Of a stretch of DNA of 11,371 bases, positions 5,594 to 11,344 are shown in pieces. Numbering within the stretch: position 1 is the stretch's first letter; every line of letters begins with the position of its first letter. A program made the translations under genes and the position numbers. The DNA lies in the NCBI GenBank assembly GCA_020849205.1, contig JADLGS010000073.1:1-11371 (forward strand), written 5' to 3'. Under the pieces are notes generated by a model. The model had not been told where the DNA came from. It did no database searches and saw only the letters and a list, made by a program, of their open reading frames with translations. The stretch is from Candidatus Falkowiibacteriota bacterium. GTDB taxonomy: Bacteria > Patescibacteriota > Patescibacteriia > CAIXNZ01 > JADLGS01.

Positions 5594-6298
5594 TGATCGT
5601 AATCTGAGAATTTCACGGATATACTCTCTACCCACTTTAAACACTGACACTTTTGAGTCTGTTGCGCTTGCTCTATCTTTCCATGTAACTGGTAACTGCG
5701 CAATTGATTTTTGTGCTCTTTCGAGGCGATAGACAAGCTCTGAATCAAAAAACCATTGATCATTTTTGATATACGGTAGCATCTCAAGCGCAACGCTTGA
5801 CTTAACCATCTTGCATCCGCACGGAAAGTCAGAAACGTTACTTGTCAACACAGAGCGCATCAAAAAACGAAAGATCCGCGAAGCTGTTCGTCGAAGTAGT
5901 GAGCGCTTGGTGCTTGAATGCGCATGATATCGATTAGCGATGACAGCGTCATGAGAGTCAATAAGCGCAATCATGCTTGGCAAAGCCGCCAAATCAACTG
6001 CCAAATCAGCATCCATAAACATCACTGCATCATATGCGTCACCAAACTTCTCCCAGGCGCTTTTTATCGCAATCCCCTTACCTTTGAGTGGTATTTCATG
6101 TAATTGAACACTTGGTGTGTGAAGGGACACTTCCCGCACCACCGCGCGGGTATCGTCTTGAGACGCATTGTCAGAAACAATAATTGTTGTCTTGACGTCT
6201 GATAGATTATTTTTGATAAAGCTTTCTAATCGCAAAAGACTCTCTTTGATAATAGAGGCTTCGTTGTATGTTGGGATGACAATCAAAAGAGATTTCAT
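5582..6298 (-). CDS. family 2 glycosyltransferase, polyprenyl/dolichyl-phosphate glucosyltransferase-like
   Basis: A 238-residue GT-A fold enzyme predicted to move a sugar from a nucleotide donor onto a polyprenyl phosphate at the inner membrane face. Motifs: IPTYNEA (8-14), SDNASQDDT (42-50), KGKGIA (72-77, typical of the ALG5/dolichyl-phosphate glucosyltransferase branch), the metal-binding DADLA (96-100), FPCGCKMVK (158-166, where many relatives have a DxQCGFKLF-type motif) and WFFDSELVYRLER (182-194). A Lys-rich 'SKVSVFKVGREYIREILRLR' segment follows. There is no C-terminal membrane helix, unlike the longer DPM1 fusions. The start is taken as the ATG at 6298: a TATAGT -10 ends 6 nt before it. 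An in-frame GTG at 6304 abuts that hexamer and would lie upstream of the transcript. UDP-glucose from GalU is a plausible donor, but mannose cannot be excluded. Confidence 0.87.
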   Translation of the reverse strand: MKSLLIVIPTYNEASIIKESLLRLESFIKNNLSDVKTTIIVSDNASQDDTRAVVREVSLHTPSVQLHEIPLKGKGIAIKSAWEKFGDAYDAVMFMDADLAVDLAALPSMIALIDSHDAVIANRYHAHSSTKRSLLRRTASRIFRFLMRSVLTSNVSDFPCGCKMVKSSVALEMLPYIKNDQWFFDSELVYRLERAQKSIAQLPVTWKDRASATDSKVSVFKVGREYIREILRLRSENK

Positions 6299-6304
6299 GC
6301 TCAC

Positions 6305-6332
6305 ACTATATCACGTTATCCACATCTGCAAA
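6305..6332 (-). promoter_or_regulatory. promoter of the glycosyltransferase, leaderless
   Basis: On the minus strand TTTGCA (6332-6327), a 16-nt spacer and TATAGT (6310-6305) are present, the latter preceded by TGA (extended -10). The 6 nt GTGAGC separate it from the ATG at 6298, which decides the start. It is divergent from the promoter of the candidate small RNA, with the two -35 boxes 11 nt apart. Confidence 0.65.
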
Positions 6333-6343
6333 ACACTGTACTC

Positions 6344-6371
6344 TTGTAATGTGAGTTAAAGCTGTTATACT
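6344..6371 (+). promoter_or_regulatory. promoter of a candidate small RNA
   Basis: TTGTAA (6344-6349), a 16-nt spacer and TATACT (6366-6371) preceded by TGT (extended -10) give a good sigma70-type match. Six nt later the sequence is GAC, not a start codon, so unlike its neighbours this promoter does not drive a leaderless gene. Confidence 0.6.
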
Positions 6372-6377
6372 AAGTAG

Positions 6378-6473
6378 GACATCGGTAATTCACTGATTAC
6401 TCATACCAGTCATTTGCCTCATTAGTTGTGGGCCTTTCATGCTTGGCTTCATAATGAATGAGGCTTTTTCTTT
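6378..6473 (+). ncRNA. candidate small RNA of about 95 nt
   Basis: The 200-nt gap between the glycosyltransferase and yebC has an extended -10 promoter on the plus strand and, about 80 nt later, a plus-strand intrinsic terminator. Between them there is no ORF with a believable start: the only longer frame (ATG at 6439) begins inside the terminator hairpin and runs antisense into the yebC end. The 5' part contains a small inverted repeat (GTAAT, TCACTG, ATTAC, about 6385-6400). The sequence does not match tRNA, tmRNA, SRP RNA or RNase P signatures that I can recognise. Function and family are unknown; it might act in trans or simply be a short regulatory transcript. Confidence 0.5.
6416..6473 (+). 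terminator. intrinsic terminator of the candidate small RNA
   Basis: An 8-bp perfect stem GCCTCATT (6416-6423) pairs with AATGAGGC (6457-6464) and is followed directly by TTTTTCTTTT. The 33-nt loop can form a weaker inner stem (GCC with GGC near 6432-6447). The T-tail exists only on the plus strand, so it does not serve yebC. Confidence 0.75.
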
Positions 6474-6504
6474 TGAGGTGCGTGAGTACTTGATTCTTCA
6501 ATTA

Positions 6505-7230
6505 CTATTCTGCGTTATGAAATACAGCGTCTACATCGTCTAGGTCGTCAAGTTTTTCAAGTATTATCTCTAATTCTGATGATTGTTCAGGCGTGAGTTC
6601 TTTTGTTTCTTTGGCTACATATTCAATCGCAGAATCGGAAAGAGTGATGCCAAGTTGAGTTAGTGTTTTTAGAGCATTTCCATAATCAACTACATTAACA
6701 TACACGATCCATTGCTCATCTAGTTTCAAAATATCAAGAGCTCCAGCATCAATTAATTTCATTTCCAATTCATCTGGTACATGTTTCAAAATTTCATCAT
6801 GTGCAAGATAGATAACACCCTTTTTTTCAAAATTCCATGACACTGCCCCTTGAGCAGCAAGCGTCATTTCGTGTTTAGCAACCACATTCTTGATCTCGGT
6901 AAGCGCGCGGTTTGTGTTGTCAGTTTGGCAAACAATAATCATACCGACTTTTCCCGGGCCAAGCGCCTCGTACACGGCTTCGTTAATCGCCCCTCCTTCT
7001 AACTCCCCCGTACCTTTTTTGATCGCGCGCTCAATCACATCTTTTGGCACACTGACGCTCTTAGCTCGATCAATCGCAAGTCGCAGCGAAAAATTAAAAT
7101 CAGGATTACCGCCTCCAAGTCGCGCAGCAACCGTTACCGCGCGCGCCATTTTGGTAAATGTAGTCGCTCGCTTTGCGTCTATTCCGCCTTTATATTGTCG
7201 TACTTTGTGCCACCGAGAATGACCGGACAT
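6505..7230 (-). CDS. yebC: YebC/PmpR family protein (TACO1-like)
   Basis: A 241-residue member of the conserved YebC family, within the usual 235-250. It starts with the family hallmark MSGHSRWHKVRQYKG and continues with DAKRATTFTKMARAV, GGGNPDFNFSLRLAI, VPKDVIERAIKKGTG, 'YEALGPGKVGMIIVCQTDN', NRALTEIKNV and 'GAVSWNFEKKG', ending in an acidic C-terminal tail. Family members have been described both as DNA-binding regulators and, more recently, as ribosome-associated factors that ease translation of difficult proline-containing stretches; the sequence does not decide between these. The ATG at 7230 is fixed by the hallmark N terminus. It is divergent from ruvC, whereas in many bacteria yebC and ruvC lie in one operon. 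Its leader of roughly 36 nt is composed almost entirely of heptamer repeats and lacks a Shine-Dalgarno. No T-tailed hairpin follows it on the minus strand. Confidence 0.95.
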   Translation of the reverse strand: MSGHSRWHKVRQYKGGIDAKRATTFTKMARAVTVAARLGGGNPDFNFSLRLAIDRAKSVSVPKDVIERAIKKGTGELEGGAINEAVYEALGPGKVGMIIVCQTDNTNRALTEIKNVVAKHEMTLAAQGAVSWNFEKKGVIYLAHDEILKHVPDELEMKLIDAGALDILKLDEQWIVYVNVVDYGNALKTLTQLGITLSDSAIEYVAKETKELTPEQSSELEIILEKLDDLDDVDAVFHNAE

Positions 7231-7235
7231 AGGTT

Positions 7236-7270
7236 AGAAGTAAGTAGTAAGAAGTAAGTAGTAAGTAAAG
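7236..7270 (-). repeat. tandem heptamer repeat (5 units) in the yebC leader
   Basis: Read on the minus strand, 35 nt divide into five exact 7-nt steps: CTTTACT, then TACTACT and TACTTCT alternating twice. The array fills the space between the yebC -10 box and AACCTATG at the start codon, so it would be transcribed as the 5' leader. Confidence 0.85.
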
Positions 7271-7272
7271 AT

Positions 7273-7301
7273 AGTGTAGTTAAGATTTCTTGATATGTAA
7301 A
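7273..7301 (-). promoter_or_regulatory. yebC promoter
   Basis: On the minus strand TTTACA (7301-7296), a 17-nt spacer and TACACT (7278-7273) are present. The -35 matches five of six consensus bases, the -10 four of six. It is flanked on both sides by heptamer arrays. The predicted +1 is near 7267. Confidence 0.55.
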
Positions 7302-7350
7302 GTGTCTTGTGTACTGTGTCTTGTGTACTGTGTCTTGTGTATCGTGTATA
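7302..7350 (+). repeat. tandem heptamer repeat (7 units) running into the ruvC -10 box
   Basis: Seven contiguous 7-nt units all begin GTGT: GTGTCTT and GTGTACT alternate, then GTGTCTT, GTGTATC and GTGTATA. The last unit overlaps the -10 hexamer TATACT (7347-7352). The first unit begins directly beside the -35 of the divergent yebC promoter. Confidence 0.85.
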
Positions 7351-7352
7351 CT
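7347..7352 (+). promoter_or_regulatory. -10 box of ruvC, leaderless
   Basis: TATACT, preceded by TG without the usual spacer base, lies exactly 6 nt (ATTTTT) before the ATG at 7359. There is no convincing -35 because the upstream DNA is repeat. Its spacing is the same as at 4227, 5194 and 6298. Confidence 0.6.
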
Positions 7353-7358
7353 ATTTTT

Positions 7359-7871
7359 ATGTCACACAACAAATCAACTACTATCTTAGGTATCGATCCC
7401 GGCTATGGTATCGTTGGTTTTGGTGTAATTACTATTAACGATTCTCATCAGATGAAACACGTCACTCATGGCGTGATCACCACACCTTCAAAATCAGAAT
7501 TTATATCTCGCATACACATCATTTCGCAAGATCTTATCGATATTATCAAAAAATATAAACCAGATGCTGTTGGTATTGAAAAAATATTTTTTGCAAAAAA
7601 CACCAAAACTGCCATCGATGTTGCTCAGGCGCGAGGCGCAATCCTTGCTACCATCGCAGCCCATAACGTGCCGATCTTTGAACTAACACCACTACAAGTG
7701 AAACAAGGTATCGTTGGATACGGAAAGGCGGATAAAATTCAGGTACAAAAAATGACACAGTATCTCATGGGACTCACAAAAATCCCAAAACCTGACGATG
7801 CCGCCGACGCGCTCGCAATCGCCGTAGCCGTATCAACGCAAGTATTGACGCGAAGATTAAAAGGAGTATAG
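7359..7871 (+). CDS. ruvC: Holliday junction resolvase RuvC
   Basis: A crossover junction endodeoxyribonuclease that makes paired nicks in four-way DNA junctions together with RuvAB. The 170 residues compare with 173 in E. coli. The RNase H-like core shows the acidic catalytic set: D13 in LGIDPGYG, E74 in VGIEKIFFAKN, and D147 and D150 in PDDAADALAIA. Other family motifs are AIDVAQARGAI (85-95) and 'LTPLQVKQGIVGYGKADKIQV'. The ATG at 7359 is preferred because it gives the normal N terminus and lies 6 nt after a -10 hexamer. The frame stays open upstream to a TTG at 7290, but that stretch merely translates the heptamer repeats into Cys/Val/Leu-rich nonsense. ruvA and ruvB are not adjacent; the next gene is a small unknown protein 43 nt downstream, probably on the same transcript. 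Confidence 0.95.
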   Translation: MSHNKSTTILGIDPGYGIVGFGVITINDSHQMKHVTHGVITTPSKSEFISRIHIISQDLIDIIKKYKPDAVGIEKIFFAKNTKTAIDVAQARGAILATIAAHNVPIFELTPLQVKQGIVGYGKADKIQVQKMTQYLMGLTKIPKPDDAADALAIAVAVSTQVLTRRLKGV

Positions 7872-7902
7872 TAATAAGCATATAGTTCTTCAACCCTTTG
7901 GC

Positions 7903-7907
7903 AAGGA
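7903..7907 (+). promoter_or_regulatory. Shine-Dalgarno of the small gene behind ruvC
   Basis: AAGGA lies 7 nt before the ATG at 7915. It is the clearest ribosome-binding site in the window and supports the start of this operon-internal gene. Confidence 0.65.
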
Positions 7908-7914
7908 AAATCAC

Positions 7915-8211
7915 ATGGCTTCTCAAAAACTTCGAATCCCTTCAAACTCTGAATTACACATGTTTCATTCGCTTGGAGCAATTCCAGCAAGCTCCGCGTA
8001 TTTGGATGTTGGTGATGAAGCGGTGATTACGCGTATTAATTCTGTACGCGCCAAAGCACCTGACTCACAAGGCAAAATTACACTGAATCGCTCCAAGACG
8101 ATTGCAATTCGTAATGAGCAAATCAATGCATTTTTTGCTCACGGAACGAGAGCTTCTCGTTATAGTATTGGGCAAGACAAAGAAGGTCTGCCTATTATTA
8201 CGACAAAATAG
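7915..8211 (+). CDS. small basic protein of unknown function (98 aa)
   Basis: I do not recognise this protein. It has 98 residues, no signal peptide and no membrane segment, so it is probably cytosolic. It is moderately basic, with Lys/Arg concentrated in the second half (INSVRAKAPDSQGKITLNR, 'RSKTIAIRNEQINAFFAHG', 'TRASRYSIGQ'). A beta-rich pattern such as DEAVITRINSV and KITLNRSKTIAIRN would suit a small nucleic-acid or ribosome-binding fold, but this is speculation. Evidence for coding: a good Shine-Dalgarno, a frame free of repeats, no competing frame of quality, and a terminator 10 nt behind the stop. It lies 43 nt after ruvC on the same strand with no promoter visible between, so it is probably co-expressed with ruvC. 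Confidence 0.75.
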   Translation: MASQKLRIPSNSELHMFHSLGAIPASSAYLDVGDEAVITRINSVRAKAPDSQGKITLNRSKTIAIRNEQINAFFAHGTRASRYSIGQDKEGLPIITTK

Positions 8212-8221
8212 TTCATTCAAT

Positions 8222-8250
8222 CCCCAAGCCACAACGGTGCGGGGTTTTTT
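8222..8250 (+). terminator. intrinsic terminator after the ruvC operon
   Basis: CCCC (8222-8225) pairs with GGGG (8241-8244), with an inner GCC/GGT stem and a 2-nt internal mismatch, followed by TTTTTT (8245-8250). The stem is imperfect but position and T-tract are right. Confidence 0.65.
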
Positions 8251-8274
8251 GATACTAAGGTTAGCTCTATACAA

Positions 8275-8303
8275 TTGAATTTTTACCCTATATTCGTTAT
8301 ACT
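8275..8303 (+). promoter_or_regulatory. promoter of the penicillin-binding protein gene
   Basis: TTGAAT (8275-8280), a 17-nt spacer and TATACT (8298-8303) form the best two-box sigma70-type promoter in the window. The predicted +1 is near 8310, leaving a 40-nt leader before the ATG at 8350. Confidence 0.75.
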
Positions 8304-8309
8304 GCATTC

Positions 8310-8318
8310 ATGAAATAG
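8310..8318 (+). other. three-codon mini-ORF (ATG AAA TAG) at the predicted +1
   Basis: Six nt after the -10 box, exactly where leaderless genes in this window begin, the sequence is ATG AAA TAG. The mini-ORF is out of frame with the PBP start at 8350 (offset 40 nt). It could be a decayed former start or a small upstream ORF in the leader. Confidence 0.4.
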
Positions 8319-8323
8319 CTTTC

Positions 8324-8344
8324 TACTTAATACTTTCTACTTTT
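8324..8344 (+). repeat. short tandem heptamer repeat (3 units) in the PBP leader
   Basis: Three 7-nt units (TACTTAA, TACTTTC, TACTTTT) lie directly after the mini-ORF and just before the start codon; flanking bases extend the period slightly on both sides. The units resemble the TACTTCT units of the yebC leader. Confidence 0.65.
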
Positions 8345-8349
8345 TAAAA

Positions 8350-11253
8350 ATGTCTCACTCTCAACATCACAGTGAATGGAAAAATCAGCGTCCACACAAA
8401 AATTCATTGTTTGCAATTATCATCCACCTCATCAAAAAACCCTTCAAGCTACTTACGAAAAACAAAGAGGGTGTAATGAAAAACGCAATCGCAGGACTTG
8501 TTCTTGCGGGACTTTTTGGTTCGCTTGTACTCGTCGCGGCGTTTGGAATATTTTCTCGACAACTTCCTGACGTACACTCAATTCTTAATCGCTTTGTCGC
8601 TGAATCAACAAAAATTTATGACAACAAAGGCGAAACATTGTTGTACGAATTTCATGGCGATGAAAAAAGAACCATCGTAGAGTTGTCCGAAATTTCGCCA
8701 AACGTCATCAACGCTTTGATTTCAGCCGAAGACAAAAATTTTTACGAGCACAAAGGATTTTCTATTCTTGGCATTATCCGCTCCGTAATTCGCAACACAT
8801 TCACTGACAGCCGTGTTGGAGGATCAACACTCACTCAACAGATGATTAAAAACACGGTCCTCACCAACGAAAAAACATATACTCGTAAAATCAAAGAGCT
8901 CATCTTGGCGCGTAAAGCTGAGCAAGAATTTACCAAAGAAGAAATTCTTAAAGTGTATCTCAATACCATCAACTACGGAGGCGTAAACTATGGTGTTGAA
9001 TCAGCGTCGCAAGCTTTCTTTGGCAAGTCGTCAAAAGACGTAACGCTCGCGGACGCTGCTGTACTTGCGGCGATTCCACAACGCCCTACCTACCTTTCTC
9101 CATACGGAAAACATCTTGATGTGCTTAAGGCTCGACAAGAATGGGTCCTTGATCGCATGCAAGAAGAGGGATATATCACCAAAGAACAATCACAAGAAGC
9201 AAAGGGACAAGAGTTAGTGTACAAAGAGCAAAAAATTCAAGGTTCAATCACCGCCCCCCACTTTGTCTTTTATGTACACGATCAGCTTATCGCGGAATTT
9301 GGCGAAGAACTTGTAAACCAAGGTGGACTCAAAGTTATCACAACTCTTGATGCAAAAAAACAAGAAGTTGCTGAAAAGGCAATACACGACGCTAACGAAA
9401 AAAATCTAGAGAAAGGCGCTACCAACGCAGCACTTGTATCACTTGATGCAAAAAATGGAGAGATTTTGGCGATGGTTGGATCACAAGACTTTTTTAATGA
9501 CGAGATTGACGGTAAGGTAAATATTGTAACAAGCGCACGTCAACCAGGTTCGTCAATCAAGCCTATTGTCTACGCGACGGCTATCGAAAAAGGATTTACC
9601 ACGGAAACAGTTGTGTATGATGTAAACACAAATTTTGCAGTTTCAGGAAAAGCATATGAACCAAAAAATTACGATCTCAAAGAACGCGGACCCATCACTT
9701 TTCGAAATGCGCTTGCGCAATCACTCAACATCCCTGCGGTAAAGGCGATGTATTTAGCTGGCGTTCCAAATGTAATGAAAAAACTCGTCGAAGACCTAAC
9801 GTATTCGACAATCAAAAAAGAGCAAGATTGCGGACTTTCTCTCGTGCTTGGTGGATGCGAGGTCACACTCCTTGATCACGCAAGCGCATATACAGGATTT
9901 GCGCGCGACGGCGAAATGAGTAAGGCAGTAGCGATCAAAGAAGTATACGACACTGATGGAAAAAAGATTTTTGATATCGAGTATACCAAAAAGAAAGTAT
10001 GGGAACCTCAAACTGCCCGCGCAATCAACAGCATTCTTACCGATAACGTCGCGCGCACACCGGTTTTTGGCCCAACAAGCTACTTACAACTTGGTGATCG
10101 TCCAGTCGCGGCAAAAACCGGTACGACTAATGATTACAATGATGCATGGGCAATGGGTTACACGCCATCATTCGTCACCGGAGTGTGGGTTGGAAACTCT
10201 GACGGTACAGACATGAAACGTGGCGCCGATGGTTCAGTTGTCGCAGCTCCAATCTGGAACGCTTATATGCGAGGAATCTTACAAGGCACGCCCGTAGAAA
10301 CGTTTAAAGCGCCAGACCCACTTCCAGAAAACATCGCGCCTGTGTTGCGTGGTGTTCTTGGTGGAACAGTAGAGGTAGAAATCGATCGTATCTCACAAAA
10401 ACTTGCCACTGAATTCACGCCAGCAACGACTCGTGAAAAGAAAATCTTTACACAACACCACGACATTCTCCATTTTGTACGCAAAGACGACCCTCGTGGC
10501 GCTCCGCCAGATGATCCAGCAGTTGCCGATGGCGCCTATGGCGTTTGGGAGCAAGCGGTGCAAAATTGGGTCACGCGTGATCTACAAAAAAGAAAAGAAG
10601 AGGCGCTTGCAAAAGGAGAGCCATGGAACGACGCTACGGTTAACGCAGCGCCACCTACTGAATACGACGATGTTCACAAGCCTGAGCTTGTACCTTCGTT
10701 AACGGTTACCAACGTTACCAACAATCAAGTAATTGATCAATCAACTTACACCGTTACCGTACAAGCAAACGCTCCACGCGGTATTAGTAAAGTGGAGTAC
10801 AAGATTGATGGGGTTGTGAATGCCGTAAACACATTTGTGCCATACAGCGGAACGCTTTCGTTAGCTGGCATCCCGTCTGGATTTCACACGCTCACAGTTA
10901 CCGCATTCGATGATGTTGAAAATCAAACTTTCCAAAACTTTGAAATCAACATCAAGCAAACTTCATCACTTCCTTCTCTCATCATATCAGCGCCAACAAC
11001 TATGACGACGAGTGGTGGGGCAATTACAGTCAATGCAAGTACACTCAACGGCATCAAAACTCTCAACCTCATCAGTGTTGGCCCATCAAACCTGCCAAAC
11101 CTCTCAACCTCCCTCTCATCCCCAACCTCAACGCCAATCCAACTACAATGGACGCCAAATGAAGGTGCGGGCACCTACACCATCTACACTCAAGGTGCTA
11201 CAACTTCGAATGCGACTGTGACAAGTAACTCAATAACGGTAACCGTACAATAA
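8350..11253 (+). CDS. class A penicillin-binding protein (PBP1a-like) with C-terminal Ig-like domains
   Basis: A bifunctional peptidoglycan synthase of 967 residues: it polymerises glycan strands from lipid II and cross-links the peptides outside the membrane. Order: a basic cytosolic tail (1-43), one membrane helix (about 46-67), a GT51 transglycosylase with catalytic Glu127 in SAEDKNFYEHKG, GGSTLTQQMIKN (157-168), RKIKELILARKAE and the EILKVYLNTINYGG motif, then a transpeptidase with active Ser401 in SSIK (401-404), SLN (458-460) and KTGT (589-592). After about residue 650 comes a charged linker, then two beta-rich Ig-like segments (about 780-870 and 873-967) rich in Thr/Ser, probably binding wall or surface components. 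The usual family length without extensions is 700-850. The ATG at 8350 lacks a Shine-Dalgarno; an in-frame ATG at 8476 (Met43) is preceded by AGAGG and is a possible alternative start that still keeps the membrane helix. The gene is followed by a strong terminator. Confidence 0.94.
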   Translation: MSHSQHHSEWKNQRPHKNSLFAIIIHLIKKPFKLLTKNKEGVMKNAIAGLVLAGLFGSLVLVAAFGIFSRQLPDVHSILNRFVAESTKIYDNKGETLLYEFHGDEKRTIVELSEISPNVINALISAEDKNFYEHKGFSILGIIRSVIRNTFTDSRVGGSTLTQQMIKNTVLTNEKTYTRKIKELILARKAEQEFTKEEILKVYLNTINYGGVNYGVESASQAFFGKSSKDVTLADAAVLAAIPQRPTYLSPYGKHLDVLKARQEWVLDRMQEEGYITKEQSQEAKGQELVYKEQKIQGSITAPHFVFYVHDQLIAEFGEELVNQGGLKVITTLDAKKQEVAEKAIHDANEKNLEKGATNAALVSLDAKNGEILAMVGSQDFFNDEIDGKVNIVTSARQPGSSIKPIVYATAIEKGFTTETVVYDVNTNFAVSGKAYEPKNYDLKERGPITFRNALAQSLNIPAVKAMYLAGVPNVMKKLVEDLTYSTIKKEQDCGLSLVLGGCEVTLLDHASAYTGFARDGEMSKAVAIKEVYDTDGKKIFDIEYTKKKVWEPQTARAINSILTDNVARTPVFGPTSYLQLGDRPVAAKTGTTNDYNDAWAMGYTPSFVTGVWVGNSDGTDMKRGADGSVVAAPIWNAYMRGILQGTPVETFKAPDPLPENIAPVLRGVLGGTVEVEIDRISQKLATEFTPATTREKKIFTQHHDILHFVRKDDPRGAPPDDPAVADGAYGVWEQAVQNWVTRDLQKRKEEALAKGEPWNDATVNAAPPTEYDDVHKPELVPSLTVTNVTNNQVIDQSTYTVTVQANAPRGISKVEYKIDGVVNAVNTFVPYSGTLSLAGIPSGFHTLTVTAFDDVENQTFQNFEINIKQTSSLPSLIISAPTTMTTSGGAITVNASTLNGIKTLNLISVGPSNLPNLSTSLSSPTSTPIQLQWTPNEGAGTYTIYTQGATTSNATVTSNSITVTVQ

Positions 11254-11254
11254 T

Positions 11255-11286
11255 AAAAATACCCTCGATGTTCGAGGGTATTTTTT
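11255..11286 (+). terminator. strong intrinsic terminator after the PBP gene
   Basis: A 14-bp perfect stem (11255-11268 AAAAATACCCTCGA pairing with 11272-11285) with a 3-nt TGT loop carries A and T runs that make the T-tract part of the stem. It begins 1 nt after the stop codon. Confidence 0.92.
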
Positions 11287-11303
11287 GCATATTAATACTT
11301 CTA

Positions 11304-11338
11304 TTGCGAAAAAAATGTTCGCATGTAGAATGTATGGT
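11304..11338 (+). promoter_or_regulatory. possible promoter of the next gene
   Basis: TTGCGA (11304-11309), a 16-nt spacer and TAGAAT (11326-11331) are plausible boxes. A second hexamer, TATGGT (11333-11338), lies exactly 6 nt before the ATG at 11345, the leaderless spacing used elsewhere in this window. Which one is used cannot be decided. Confidence 0.4.
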
Positions 11339-11344
11339 AATGAT

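Noticed and set aside
6298..6304. GTG at 6304 as the glycosyltransferase start
   Set aside because: It lies directly against the TATAGT -10 box, so it would be upstream of the transcript start; the ATG at 6298 fits the 6-nt rule.
6439..6543. A 34-codon plus-strand ORF in the gap before yebC
   Set aside because: It starts inside the terminator loop, crosses the terminator and runs antisense into yebC; it has no ribosome-binding site.
7236..7350. A CRISPR array in the yebC-ruvC gap
   Set aside because: The units are 7 nt, contiguous and without unique spacers; there are no cas genes.
7290..7358. An N-terminal extension of ruvC from a TTG at 7290
   Set aside because: The extra residues are a translation of heptamer repeats, and the -10 box at 7347 lies within this stretch.
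10700..10745. Repeated GTTACCAAC-like units in the PBP gene
   Set aside because: They encode the Thr/Val/Asn-rich strands of the Ig-like region and are explained by the protein sequence.
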